64,000 bases of DNA, taken from Gemmobacter nectariphilus DSM 15620 (GTDB taxonomy: Bacteria > Pseudomonadota > Alphaproteobacteria > Rhodobacterales > Rhodobacteraceae). The notes beneath the pieces were generated by a model that was not told the origin of the DNA, searched no databases, and saw only the letters and a program-made list of their open reading frames with translations. Positions 49,112-58,065 of this stretch are shown here, piece by piece. The translations under genes were made by a program, and so were the position numbers. The first letter of the stretch is position 1; the number at the start of each line of letters is the position of its first letter. Where the stretch lies: NCBI RefSeq assembly GCF_000429765.1, contig NZ_AUCM01000003.1:537117-601116 (forward strand), in the 5' to 3' direction.

Positions 49112-49318
49112 ATGTTCAAGACCAATGTCGGCGGCATCGACCGTATCCTGCGCATTGTCGTGGGCGTCGCGTTGCTTGCAGGCTTTTTCCTCAATCCCGG
49201 CGCATCCATGCGCTGGCTGTATCTGATCGGCCTTGTGCCGCTGCTGACAGGCCTGTTTTCCACCTGCCCGCTTTATTCGATCTTCGGGCTGAACACCTGC
49301 CCGATGAAAAAGTCCTGA
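49112..49318 (+). CDS. DUF2892 (YgaP transmembrane-type) protein
   Basis: 68 residues starting MFKTNVGGIDRILRIVVGVA. Two transmembrane helices and the conserved C-terminal CPLYSIFGLNTCP. Related to the membrane part of the rhodanese YgaP; alone it is a common small protein near sulfur- or redox-linked regulators. It follows the Crp/Fnr gene by 83 bp. Confidence 0.9.
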   Translation: MFKTNVGGIDRILRIVVGVALLAGFFLNPGASMRWLYLIGLVPLLTGLFSTCPLYSIFGLNTCPMKKS

Positions 49319-49320
49319 TC

Positions 49321-49376
49321 CTTTCGCCTTGAGGCAAATATCCTCGGGGGGTCCGGGGGGCAGACAGCCCCCCGGT
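49321..49376 (+). repeat. Intergenic two-hairpin element, copy 7
   Basis: GCAAATATCCTCGGGGGG then CCGGGGGGC-AGACA-GCCCCCCGG. It begins 3 bp after the DUF2892 stop, between convergent genes. Confidence 0.85.
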
Positions 49377-49417
49377 TCCGGCGCCTGCCACCCCTAGACG
49401 GGGCCGCCGGTCTTGCC

Positions 49418-50611
49418 TCAGACGATGGCACGCTCAAGGAACGGCCGCCCTTCCAGCACCCGCTCGACGCCCAGCTCGGACAGATCGAGGCTGCGGTAGG
49501 CGCCATGCAGCACCAGTTCCGCCATGCCGCGCCCGATGGCCGGCGCCTGCTGCAAGCCGTGCCCCGAAAAGCCGTTCAGCACATAAAGGTTCGCCCGCGC
49601 CGGATGGCGGCCGACGATCGCGTTCTGGTCCAGCGTGTTATAGTCGTAATGCCCGACCCAAAGCCTTTGCACCTTGCAGGCGTCGAACCCTTCGGAGCGC
49701 TGATACAGCATCGGCCAGATCACATCCTCGAACAGATGGGCCTCGGGCTCGAAATCGTCGACATCGCAAGGGCCATCGCCTTCGGGCACCGTCGCGCAGA
49801 TCCAGCCTTCATGCTCGGGGCGCATGTAATAGCCCAGATGGTCGATGATCAGTGGCGCATCCGGGTGCCGCGCGTTCGGTGCGTCGATCACAAAGACCGT
49901 GCGCTTGCGCGGCTCGACCGGGATCGGCACGCCTGCCCAATCCATCACCCGCGCCCCGCGCGTGCCGGCAGCGTTGATCACCGACCCGCAGGACAGCACC
50001 TTGCCCGAGGCCAGCCTGACCGCCGTGATCCGGTCGCCCGCCATCTCGAAGCCGACCGCCTCGTCGTGCACGAACTCGACCCCCTGGCGCCGCGCGGCGG
50101 TGCGAAAGCCGCCCAGCAGGCCCATGTTGTCGAACCAGCCCTCGTCACGCGCGCCATAGCTGCCCGCCGTCAGGTCCTCGACATTCATCCAGGGAAACAG
50201 CTGGGCCACGCCTTCGGGCGGCAGAACCTCTGTCACCGCGCCCATGCCGCGCTGCATGGCGGCGATTTCTTCCATCACCGCCGGCGCATCGGGCGTTGCG
50301 CCCAGGAACAGATAGCCGTTTTCCTTGAGCCCCAGATCGCCCTGCCCAGGCTCCAGCGCCAGCTCCTCGCCGAAGTTGCGGATGAAATCGACCCCGAATC
50401 GCGAGATCGCCACATTCACCGGATTCGAAAACTGGCTACGCACCGAGGCGACCGACAGCGCCGTTGCGGCCTTGGCATAGCTCGGATCACGCTCGATCAC
50501 GGTTACGCGCAACCCTGGCGAGAATTTCGTCAGCCACCAGGCCACCGAGGCGCCATGGACGGCCCCTCCGATCACGATCACATCACGGCTGTTCTGCAAG
50601 GTTCTCTCCAT
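49418..50611 (-). CDS. FAD-dependent amine/amino-acid oxidase (DAO family)
   Basis: 397 residues from the ATG at 50611 (GTG one codon earlier possible; no clear ribosome site). FAD loop VIVIGGAVHGASVAWWLTK, C-terminal GHYDYNTLDQNAIVGRHP and LYVLNGFSGHGLQQAPAIGR typical of sarcosine/glycine-oxidase-like DAO enzymes. Substrate unknown; an N-methylated or D-amino acid is likely from the family. Divergent from the luxR-type gene by about 80 bp. Confidence 0.87.
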   Translation of the reverse strand: MERTLQNSRDVIVIGGAVHGASVAWWLTKFSPGLRVTVIERDPSYAKAATALSVASVRSQFSNPVNVAISRFGVDFIRNFGEELALEPGQGDLGLKENGYLFLGATPDAPAVMEEIAAMQRGMGAVTEVLPPEGVAQLFPWMNVEDLTAGSYGARDEGWFDNMGLLGGFRTAARRQGVEFVHDEAVGFEMAGDRITAVRLASGKVLSCGSVINAAGTRGARVMDWAGVPIPVEPRKRTVFVIDAPNARHPDAPLIIDHLGYYMRPEHEGWICATVPEGDGPCDVDDFEPEAHLFEDVIWPMLYQRSEGFDACKVQRLWVGHYDYNTLDQNAIVGRHPARANLYVLNGFSGHGLQQAPAIGRGMAELVLHGAYRSLDLSELGVERVLEGRPFLERAIV

Positions 50612-50666
50612 CACGACGGTCAGGCCGCCAATCCAGGCCGCCGCCGCATGGACAGGGGCGGTCCGA

Positions 50667-50681
50667 CCCCTGTATTAGGGG
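50667..50681. promoter_or_regulatory. CCCCT-AGGGG dyad before the luxR-type gene
   Basis: CCCCT-GTATT-AGGGG, 7 bp from the ATG at 50689. It overlaps the likely -10 (TATTAG) and could be an autoregulatory site. Confidence 0.5.
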
Positions 50682-50688
50682 AAACGGG

Positions 50689-51588
50689 ATGAGCACGACA
50701 AGCCTTGCGCACAATCAATATCGGCAGCAGCCGGCTGCTGATGTTCTGCAGGCATTGCCGGCAGGGGGAGGTCTTCATTTGAGCAACGCCTTGGCTCATA
50801 TGCAACGAATTGCCAGCGCCCACACGCCGGAAGAATTGTGGGCCCATCTTCTGGTGGCGCTGGCGGAATACGGCTTCGACCGGGTGAATTACGGCGCGAC
50901 CCGGCAAGGCCGGGCCGACTCGCTGGGGGACATGCTGGATGCGGTCTTTCTGTCGAACCATCCGCGCAACTCGATGTCGGACTATTTCGACATGGGGTTC
51001 TTCATGCGCACCCCGATGTTTCGCTGGGTGACCACCCACACCGGCGCCTGTTCCTGGCGTTGGGCCGAGGAAGAGCGGCGCGCAGGCCGCCTGTCGGCCG
51101 AAGAGATCGCCGCCCAGGACATGGGGCGGAGCGCAGGCATGGTCGCCGGATATTCGATCAGCTTTCCCGACCCGCTGCCCCGCAACCGCGCCGCCATGGG
51201 CCTCGCCGCGCGCGAGGGGCTGACGCAGGACGATATCGACGCGCTTTGGCGCGAGCGCGGCGATGAGATCCATGCGATCTGCCTGATGATGCATCTCAAG
51301 ATGCAGGGCATGCCGTTTCCGATCCAGCGCCGCCCGCTGTCGCCCCGCCAGCGCGAGGCGCTGGAATGGGTGGCCGAAGGCAAGACCACGCTGGATATCG
51401 CCACGATCATGGGCATCTCGCCTGCCATGGTGGAAAAGCACCTGCGCCTTGCGCGCGAGGTGCTGGATGTCGACACCACCGCCCATGCGGTGGCCAAGGC
51501 CGCCTTGCTCAACCATCTGTTCGCCGGAAATGTGACCGAGGCGGGCAAGCTGGGCCCCCGGCCCGAAGCTGACCAGATGGACAGGTAG
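50689..51588 (+). CDS. LuxR-type regulator with autoinducer-binding domain
   Basis: 299 residues from the ATG at 50689. An N-terminal autoinducer-binding-like domain (about 40-210) includes GFDRVNYG, YFDMGFFMRTPMFRWVTTH and AGYSISFPD; the C-terminal LuxR helix-turn-helix reads LSPRQREALEWVAEGKTTLDIATIMGISPAMVEKHLR. No luxI-type synthase lies in the window, so it is an orphan (solo) receptor here. Key Trp/Tyr positions of the ligand pocket are only partly matched, so an acyl-homoserine lactone may not be its ligand. Confidence 0.87.
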   Translation: MSTTSLAHNQYRQQPAADVLQALPAGGGLHLSNALAHMQRIASAHTPEELWAHLLVALAEYGFDRVNYGATRQGRADSLGDMLDAVFLSNHPRNSMSDYFDMGFFMRTPMFRWVTTHTGACSWRWAEEERRAGRLSAEEIAAQDMGRSAGMVAGYSISFPDPLPRNRAAMGLAAREGLTQDDIDALWRERGDEIHAICLMMHLKMQGMPFPIQRRPLSPRQREALEWVAEGKTTLDIATIMGISPAMVEKHLRLAREVLDVDTTAHAVAKAALLNHLFAGNVTEAGKLGPRPEADQMDR

Positions 51589-52035
51589 GGTTTCCCTGAC
51601 TATCGTGACGCAAGGTAATATGACACCCTGTTCATGTTCCATGAGTGGTGGCGAAAGCCAGGGACGGCAGATCGGGTCGGCGTATTTCAAGGCCGGTCTC
51701 CTGCAAGCCGGGCAACCGGTGATCGGGTCGGCAGGTGCATTTCAAGCCTGCCGACCCATCCTAAAAATCCAGATAACGCATATAAATCAATGAATTACTT
51801 GGTATTTTTCATGTGTCGGGTAAGGATTTCCAGACTATCCCGACGGCATGATTGCCCCTAAACCACCTGCATTCAGTCTTTGGCGGCATCCAGTCAAAAC
51901 TGCCTTGTCCCCGCGCGTATTTCAGGCGGGGTCCCCGGCCGGCATTCCCGGCTCCCGCTCGCGCCCTGCTCATCCCCAGATGAGGGCGCAAAGGAAACGG
52001 AGCAGCCCTTGCGGGCTGCTCCGTTTTCTGTTGGA
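51589..52035 (+). other. Structured gene-free region behind the luxR-type gene; possible small RNA
   Basis: No gene is visible. It carries an 11-bp stem GGGTCGGCAGG/CCTGCCGACCC (51725-51757) with loop TGCATTTCAAG, related loops CGTATTTCAAGG (about 51681) and CGTATTTCAGGC (about 51917), a repeated GACTATC box (51599 and 51833), an AT-rich stretch (51760-51835) unlike the rest of the window, and a perfect terminator stem at its end. A promoter could lie in the AT-rich part; the transcript would then be near 190 nt. Confidence 0.4.
51995..52027 (+). terminator. 14-bp stem terminator
   Basis: AAACGGAGCAGCCC (51995-52008), TTGC loop, GGGCTGCTCCGTTT (52013-52026) and a further T. It is 400 bp past luxR, too far to be just that gene's terminator unless the 3' UTR is long. 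Confidence 0.9.
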
Positions 52036-52499
52036 CCATCGCTCTGCCCGCCGGAACGGCGCTTGGATGGCAGGCCAAGGCTGCCATATTCACGCCCCCT
52101 TTGATCGCATTCTGTCGCTGGTGACAGACAGGGTGATGAAGGCGCAAACAGGGATAAGAGCGCTTGCCCCTGGACTGCTTTGCACGCGGGGCCCGCCGGC
52201 CACCGCGCAGGCAAAGGATGCGGGATGCAAGATCCATGCCTCTGGCCTTGCCATCACAGCAGGCCCATGCAGCGTCAGCCCCCTGCGCAATGGCCGCCAT
52301 GACGGACGGCAGCGACGCCGCGCGCGCCAGCAACGTCAAGACCCTGGATCAGTCGTTGGCATCAGGACGCTTCGGGCAAGCGCCTCCCGGTTCAGATGGG
52401 AACACGTTATCCAGAGGGCGCGTCTGGAAAGCCCGGATGCTGGGGCAACCGTTCCCATGAAATCTGCGCCTGGTGATGACAGACCTCGCCCAAGGAAAA
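52036..52499. other. Gap between the terminator and the tsf terminator
   Basis: About 460 bp. Several open frames exist on both strands, but none has a ribosome site or recognisable product. I see no repeat or RNA structure I would name. Confidence 0.5.
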
Positions 52500-52528
52500 G
52501 GGCCCTGCAGCACGACACTGCAGGGCCC
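52500..52528 (-). terminator. Terminator of the rpsB-tsf operon
   Basis: On the minus strand GGGCCCTGCAG, 7-nt loop, CTGCAGGGCCC then TTTTCC: 11 bp perfect stem, about 40 bp past the tsf stop. Confidence 0.9.
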
Positions 52529-52566
52529 CGTTCGTCACACTGACTGGGGCCGAAGGCCTGAAAGGC

Positions 52567-53475
52567 TCAGCGGGCGTTCATCTTCGCGACTTCGGCGGCG
52601 AAGTCTTCTTCTTTCTTCTCGACGCCTTCGCCGACAGCCACACGGGCATAGCCGGTGATCTCGACGCCGGCTTCCTTGGCCGCCTGTTCGACGGTCAGGT
52701 CCGGGTTGATCACGAAAGCCTGACCCAGCAGGGTGTTTTCCGCCAGGAACTTCTTCATCCGGCCCGGGATGATGTTGTTGTGGATCACCTGTTCGGGCTT
52801 GGGCTTGGCCGAGGCCGCGTTTTCTTCCAGCGCCTTGGCGGTCTGGACCTGCAGCTCGCGCTCGACCACGGCCGGGTCAAGGGTGGCTTCCGACAGCGAC
52901 AGCGGCGCGGTTGCAGCGATGTGCATCGCGAACTGCTTGCCGATTTCCTGCGCCTTGTCGGCCGGGCCTTTCAGGGCGACCAGCACGCCGATCTTGCCCA
53001 TGCCTTCGGTCGCGGCATTGTGGACATAGGACACGACGGTGTCGCCTTCCAGAACGTGCATGCGGCGGAAGGTCATGTTCTCGCCGATGCGGGCGATGGC
53101 ATCGGTGATGACCTGCTCGACGGTCTGGCCGTTCAGGTCGGCCGCCTTGACCACCTCGACCGAGTCGCCGGTTTCCAGGGCAACCTTGGTCACTTCGCGC
53201 ACCAGTTGCTGGAAGTCGGCGTTCTTGGCGACGAAGTCGGTTTCCGAGTTGATCTCGATCGCGACGCCCTTGCCGTCCGAGACGGCAACGCCGATCAGAC
53301 CTTCGGCGGCCACGCGGTCCGCCTTTTTCGCAGCCTTGGCCAGACCCTTGGTGCGCAGCCAGTCGATGGCGGCTTCGAAGTCGCCAGCAACCTCGGTCAG
53401 CGCCTTCTTGGCGTCCATCATGCCTGCGCCGGTCACTTCGCGCAGTTCCTTAACCATCTGAGCCGTGATCGTCAT
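52567..53475 (-). CDS. tsf: Elongation factor Ts
   Basis: Nucleotide-exchange factor for EF-Tu. 302 residues starting [20 protein letters not shown] after GGGAGAA. The UBA-like N-terminal helix and the TDF loop ([14 protein letters not shown]) that contacts EF-Tu are intact. Second gene after rpsB, 81 bp downstream. Confidence 0.97.
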   Translation of the reverse strand: MTITAQMVKELREVTGAGMMDAKKALTEVAGDFEAAIDWLRTKGLAKAAKKADRVAAEGLIGVAVSDGKGVAIEINSETDFVAKNADFQQLVREVTKVALETGDSVEVVKAADLNGQTVEQVITDAIARIGENMTFRRMHVLEGDTVVSYVHNAATEGMGKIGVLVALKGPADKAQEIGKQFAMHIAATAPLSLSEATLDPAVVERELQVQTAKALEENAASAKPKPEQVIHNNIIPGRMKKFLAENTLLGQAFVINPDLTVEQAAKEAGVEITGYARVAVGEGVEKKEEDFAAEVAKMNAR

Positions 53476-53556
53476 GCGGCTTCTCCCTTGTCTGAATTAC
53501 GGAATCGGGCGGGGAATACCCCCGCCCGGCAACAATCCGGTGACGGGCGGACCCGA

Positions 53557-54312
53557 TCAGCCTTCGACGGCTTCTTCCTCGGGCGCTTCGTCCAGCGCGC
53601 CAAGGTCGATGCCGGCAGCGCCCATCTGGGCGGTCATGCCGTCCAGAGCCGCGCGGGCGACCAGATCGCAGTACAGCGCAATGGCGCGGGCCGCGTCATC
53701 GTTGCCCGGGATCACATGGGTGACGCCCTTGGGCGAGCAGTTGGTGTCGACCACGGCGACGACCGGAATGCCCAGCTTGTTGGCTTCCAGAACGGCCAGA
53801 TCTTCCTTGCCCACATCGATCACGAACAGCAGGTCCGGCACGCCGCCCATGTCGCGGATCCCGCCCAGCGAGGCGGTCAGCTTGGCCTGCTCGCGCTCCA
53901 TGTTCAGGCGCTCTTTCTTGGTCAGGCCTTCGGCGCCCTGAGCAAGCTGCTCGTCAATGGCTTTCAGGCGCTGGATCGACTGGGAGACGGTCTTCCAGTT
54001 GGTCAGCGTGCCACCCAGCCAGCGGTGGTTCATGTAATACTGCGCGCATTTCTCGGCAGCTTCGGCAACCGACTTCTGCGCCTGGCGCTTGGTGCCGACG
54101 AACAGGATGCGGCCGCCACGGGCGACGGTGTCGCGCACGACTTTCAGCGCCTGATCCAGCATCGGAACGGTCTGCGTCAGGTCAAGGATGTGGATGCCGT
54201 TGCGGTCGCCGTAGATGTATTCGGCCATCCGCGGGTTCCAGCGCTGAGTCTGGTGACCGTAGTGAACGCCAGCTTCGAGCAGCTGACGCATGGAGAAATC
54301 GGGAAGCGCCAT
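53557..54312 (-). CDS. rpsB: 30S ribosomal protein S2
   Basis: 251 residues starting [20 protein letters not shown], the family hallmark. Other blocks are [19 protein letters not shown] and [20 protein letters not shown]. The acidic C-terminal tail ([11 protein letters not shown]) is typical of Rhodobacterales. First gene of rpsB-tsf with a structured leader upstream. Confidence 0.97.
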   Translation of the reverse strand: MALPDFSMRQLLEAGVHYGHQTQRWNPRMAEYIYGDRNGIHILDLTQTVPMLDQALKVVRDTVARGGRILFVGTKRQAQKSVAEAAEKCAQYYMNHRWLGGTLTNWKTVSQSIQRLKAIDEQLAQGAEGLTKKERLNMEREQAKLTASLGGIRDMGGVPDLLFVIDVGKEDLAVLEANKLGIPVVAVVDTNCSPKGVTHVIPGNDDAARAIALYCDLVARAALDGMTAQMGAAGIDLGALDEAPEEEAVEG

Positions 54313-54376
54313 GGTGGTTCCTTTCCGGTTTGCGCCTGAGCAAGGGATTCAGGGCCAGTGCCCCAACCGGTGGACC

Positions 54377-54397
54377 TGCGGGGATGTCTCCCCCGCA
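54377..54397 (-). promoter_or_regulatory. Hairpin in the rpsB leader
   Basis: Minus-strand TGCGGGG-GAGACAT-CCCCGCA, about 30 bp downstream of the putative promoter. A candidate S2 feedback or stability structure; no T tract follows. Confidence 0.45.
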
Positions 54398-54426
54398 AGG
54401 CCCGCCCTTGCCTGTGAAGTGCCGCG

Positions 54427-54455
54427 CGATTAGCCCGGATCGGCCGAGGATGCAA
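54427..54455 (-). promoter_or_regulatory. rpsB promoter
   Basis: Minus-strand TTGCAT (54455-54450), 17 bp, TAATCG (54432-54427). The leader to the rpsB ATG at 54312 would be about 108 nt. Confidence 0.5.
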
Positions 54456-54863
54456 GCGCGAAACACAAAGCCGCACCACACGGGGCCGCCATGGATGCAA
54501 AACCGGACTGTGCGCCGCCCTGCCAGCCCGGATCGGCGGATCGGCCGGCCTGTCCCCGCCGTCTCTTGGCCGCACGGGGTGCACCGCCCTGGGGCAGCTG
54601 GCCATGACGAGAGGTCAAGGGCCGATCCCGATCCAACGGCCAAGAACCTTGCGATTCATCTTGTGCCGCGACAAAAAGGGGATCGCGTCCTGGACATGTC
54701 AGGATCACGGCGTTCAGCCCAGGCCCCCTGGCGCCACCAAGGATGGTCAAGGCCGCCATGATCCAGCTTTGCCGGCCGCATGCGGGATAGTTGACACGGA
54801 ACACCTGCGGCAGGCCTGGTGCAAACGCACTGGCCTTGCCCAGTCTCGGGGCTTTGCGCACAG
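54456..54863. other. Divergent spacer upstream of the nucleotidyltransferase gene
   Basis: About 400 bp between the rpsB promoter and the next gene. GC-rich, with no convincing frame on either strand and no structure I can name. Confidence 0.5.
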
Positions 54864-55469
54864 ATGCCGCATGGCAGCGACGTCAGGATCCTTGTTCTTG
54901 CGGCCGGAGCCAGCCGCCGGATGCAAGGGCGTGACAAATTGCTCGAGCCTGTCGCGGGCATGCCCCTGCTGCGCCGGCAGACCATGACTGCCCAAGGTGC
55001 AGCGCAGCGCGTGCTTGTCACCCTGCCCCCGGATCGCCCGTTGCGGCTGGCCGCGCTGCAGGGTCTGCCGGTCGAGACGGCGATCCTTGCCGATGCGGCC
55101 GAAGGGATGGCGGCGTCGATCCGGCACGGCGCGCGGTGGGCGGCGGGGGCCTCGGGGCTGATGATCCTGCCTGCCGACATGCCCGATCTTGACGCGAAGG
55201 ATCTGGCGCGGATGCTGGCACGCCATGACAGCGCGCCAGCCGCGATCCTGCGCGGCGCGGCCAGCGATGGAACGCCGGGACACCCCGTTCTGTTCCCCGC
55301 CGATCTGTTCCCCGACCTTGCGGCGCTGAGCGGCGATGAAGGCGCGCGGTCCGTGCTGGCCCGACATCGGGACCCTGTGCAGCTGGTCACCCTGCCCGGC
55401 GATCACGCGCTGACCGATCTGGATACGCCCGAGGCCTGGGCCGCTTGGCGCGCGGCGCACCAGACATAG
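54864..55469 (+). CDS. MobA/MocA-like nucleotidyltransferase
   Basis: 201 residues from the ATG at 54864; the frame opens 15 codons earlier. GT-A-like nucleotidyltransferase: RILVLAAGASRRMQGRDKLLEP is the NTP-binding loop, MILPADMPDLDAKDL the metal-binding Asp, and GHPVLFPADLFPDLAALSGDEGAR the MocA/MobA product loop. Likely transfers CMP or GMP to molybdopterin or a related cofactor. No molybdoenzyme gene lies nearby. Confidence 0.87.
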   Translation: MPHGSDVRILVLAAGASRRMQGRDKLLEPVAGMPLLRRQTMTAQGAAQRVLVTLPPDRPLRLAALQGLPVETAILADAAEGMAASIRHGARWAAGASGLMILPADMPDLDAKDLARMLARHDSAPAAILRGAASDGTPGHPVLFPADLFPDLAALSGDEGARSVLARHRDPVQLVTLPGDHALTDLDTPEAWAAWRAAHQT

Positions 55470-55472
55470 AAA

Positions 55473-55499
55473 CGGGGCCTGCCCCCCCGGCAAGCCCCG
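55473..55499. terminator. Terminator between convergent genes
   Basis: CGGGGC (55473-55478) with GCCCCG (55494-55499), enclosing TGCC/GGCA; one internal mismatch. Only a short T tract follows. Confidence 0.5.
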
Positions 55500-55518
55500 C
55501 TTCCGCTGCATAACCTTG

Positions 55519-57381
55519 TCAGCGCGCCAGCAGCAGCGCCTCATGCCGTTTCAGGGTGCGGCGCGCGGCCGAATAGGCCTCGATCCCTTCGGGCTGTTTC
55601 AGGTCGGGGAACAGCTCGAAAATTTCGGTCCGCTGCGCATTGCCCATGCCCTTCAGCGTCTGATCGCCCGGCTGGAACGTCTCGGTCCAGGCGCCGTTCG
55701 ACAGCACCACCTCGTGGCGGTCGCACATGAAGTGGATATAGGCCGTCCCGGCCGAGGCAACCGACTGGATCCCCTCGCCAACCAGATGCTTGGCAGCGAC
55801 CAGAACCTCGTGCTCGTCGAAATACAGCGCGGTGCGGTCGTTCGCCACCAGCAGGCGGTGGTTCGGGCTGACCATCATGTCACGCTCGGGCAGGCCATGC
55901 CCCAGGCTGCCCTTGCGCACCAGAACCGGGCGCAGGTGCGGCGCCAGCGCGAAATCCGCCGCCGACATGTCGCGCCGACCCGTCCAGCGGATTTCCTGGA
56001 TGCCGTTGTCGCGCGTGATCACCCGATCACCGATCTGCAGTTCTTCCACCCGAACCTCGCCGCGCGGGGTGGCGATCAGCGTGCCCGGCGTGAAGCAGGG
56101 GATGACATGTTCGATATTCACGAACCGCGTGGTTCCGACGACATTTCGGTCGCCATCAAGGAAGGTGACGGTGCCGTTCTCGGGGTTGTCCGAGTCGTAG
56201 CTCACACGCAGCGGGCCTGCGCCGGTCAGATCGAGGACGTCGTAATCGTCGCCGCCTTCGCCGCCGTCGATATAGTCCCCGGCGGAAATGCTGGTAAAGG
56301 TGTCGCGGTCATCGCCGCCCAGCATGGTATCGGCACCGGCACCGCCCGACAGCGTGTCATTGCCCGCATCGCCCGTCAGCAGGTCATTGCCCTCGCCGCC
56401 CGACAGGCTGTCATTGCCCACATCGCCCAAGAGCGTGTCATCACCCGCACCGCCATAGAGCGTGTCGTCACCAGCCCCGCCGCTCAGCGTGTCGGCGCCA
56501 TTGCCGCCATAGACCTCGTCGTTGCCGGTTCCGCCGAACACCGCATCATCGCCTTCGCCGGCATGAACGGTATCGTCGCCATCGCCCGCAATCACGAAGT
56601 CATCGTTCGGCGCGGCCCCCGACAGCAGCGCATCGCCGTTGTCGATCATGTCGCCGTCGTTGTCGCCGGTATAGCTGGTGTCGATCAGATCGCCACCCGC
56701 CGTGCCCCAGACGATGCCATCACGCTCGCCGCCGCCGGTGTTGTCGATCGTGTCCGAGAACGACAGATATTCCGCCGTCCCGTTGAAATGCGTGTCGATC
56801 CCGGCCAGCGTGTTGGGCGGGGAATTCGACTGCCCGCCGCCAACCATCCAGTTCTGGTTCTCGCCGCCCATGTCCATGGTCAGGGTGTTCGGCACGTCAT
56901 CGCTGAACAGGGTGCCCTGGGTATGGTTGACGATCACCAGCTTGCCAGGCTCGGCGCCGCCGTAATTCCACGAATAGGACAGCTCGACCACATCGCCGGG
57001 GCTCAGGAAGCCGGCATCGGTCGCATAGGTCACGGTTTCGGTGGCCGTTTCATGGCTGATCAGGATCGAGCCATCGGCCTGCACCTCGACCCGGAAGCCG
57101 CCGCCATCGGCCAGACCTTCGCTGTCGCGCGACAGCACGGTGTTTGCGCCGGTGCCGACATGTTCGGTCTGGGTGAACTTGATCCCCAGCGTGCCACGAT
57201 CCATCTGGAACGTGTCCGAGGTATAGATCTTGGCGATGTCGTTGACACCGTCCAAGTTGACAACCCCGCCCGAGGCGTAGGCGCCATTCATGTAAAGCCC
57301 ATCCTGCGCGCCGTTGTCCAGCGCCGCATCCCGGATGGAAGTATCCGTATCATTGAAATTATACAGCGCGAAAACCGGCAT
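55519..57381 (-). CDS. RTX-repeat protein with C-terminal Hint domain
   Basis: 620 residues, no N-terminal signal peptide, fitting type I secretion. Residues 1-215 resemble a LamG/concanavalin-like fold ([20 protein letters not shown]). About 262-365 are glycine/aspartate RTX nonapeptides ([20 protein letters not shown]) that fold on calcium outside the cell. A Hint domain starts at Cys429 ([20 protein letters not shown]), with the conserved block [10 protein letters not shown] near 504-513; such domains cleave themselves like inteins or hedgehog. No type I exporter genes are adjacent. Function unknown. Confidence 0.88.
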   Translation of the reverse strand: MPVFALYNFNDTDTSIRDAALDNGAQDGLYMNGAYASGGVVNLDGVNDIAKIYTSDTFQMDRGTLGIKFTQTEHVGTGANTVLSRDSEGLADGGGFRVEVQADGSILISHETATETVTYATDAGFLSPGDVVELSYSWNYGGAEPGKLVIVNHTQGTLFSDDVPNTLTMDMGGENQNWMVGGGQSNSPPNTLAGIDTHFNGTAEYLSFSDTIDNTGGGERDGIVWGTAGGDLIDTSYTGDNDGDMIDNGDALLSGAAPNDDFVIAGDGDDTVHAGEGDDAVFGGTGNDEVYGGNGADTLSGGAGDDTLYGGAGDDTLLGDVGNDSLSGGEGNDLLTGDAGNDTLSGGAGADTMLGGDDRDTFTSISAGDYIDGGEGGDDYDVLDLTGAGPLRVSYDSDNPENGTVTFLDGDRNVVGTTRFVNIEHVIPCFTPGTLIATPRGEVRVEELQIGDRVITRDNGIQEIRWTGRRDMSAADFALAPHLRPVLVRKGSLGHGLPERDMMVSPNHRLLVANDRTALYFDEHEVLVAAKHLVGEGIQSVASAGTAYIHFMCDRHEVVLSNGAWTETFQPGDQTLKGMGNAQRTEIFELFPDLKQPEGIEAYSAARRTLKRHEALLLAR

Positions 57382-58065
57382 CGCTCTTTCCTCTCATCCG
57401 GCCTCGGCCACAACGCCGACAACCGCCCGTTTCACCAGCGACTGTCCGAATGGACAACCGTTCAGGCGAGAGCCCCCGATCAGAGGCCCCCGTCGGACCA
57501 TCGGGTGGAGAGGAGTTCGGCGCATGATTGTCCTGCCGGGCCGCAAGCGGCCCGGACTGTCTGACGACATGTCCGATTCCAGTGGGGCGCAGACCTGCCC
57601 CGATTTCACCACCACGACCGCCCCCACGGTCCACTCGTACGCCCCAGCAAGGCTAAGGAATTACTAACGCCCCCGACCTGGTGGCAAAAGCGAAAAAGTG
57701 TCAGGACTGAGGCACATAGGCCTTGGGGCGCAACCGGAACGCGAACTGCGCAAGGCTTTGACAAAAGGCGCTGTTTCCTGGCTGGAAATACTTGCAGGCC
57801 CCGGACGGGACAAATTGTGGCAAAATCAGGGCAAACCTTGCAGAACCTGCCCTGCGCCGCGATCGTATTCGCAGCCTCCGGGAAACAATGCCGCTCGCGC
57901 AGAAGCTGACCAGGGTCATTTACCACGACTGCATGATCTTGCCACAAAGGCCGGGGCGCCGTTTCCAGACGGTGCAGAATCTGTGCGGCAAGGCCGGTTT
58001 GTTGACGATCGGCGATGTCCCCCCGGACGCAGGGCGCGAATCGGGACGATCCAGGACCGCGCCGG
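57382..58065. other. Gene-free spacer upstream of the RTX/Hint gene
   Basis: About 680 bp with no supported gene; it should contain the Hint gene promoter (minus strand) and the 3' end of qor. Notable are TGTCC-GAAT-GGACA (57445-57458), CCGGGCCG-CAAG-CGGCCCGG (57537-57556) and a plus-strand TTGACA near 57759. Weakly coding-looking frames have no similarity. Confidence 0.5.

Noticed and set aside
51848-52543. Open frames in the region behind luxR
   Set aside because: No ribosome sites, no similarity, and they cross strong terminator stems.
56260-56620. CRISPR-like regular spacing of repeats
   Set aside because: The periodicity is 27 bp and in frame: it encodes RTX nonapeptides.
55516-57564. 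Long plus-strand open frame antisense to the RTX/Hint gene
   Set aside because: The repetitive Arg/Ile-rich pattern is the complement of RTX repeats.
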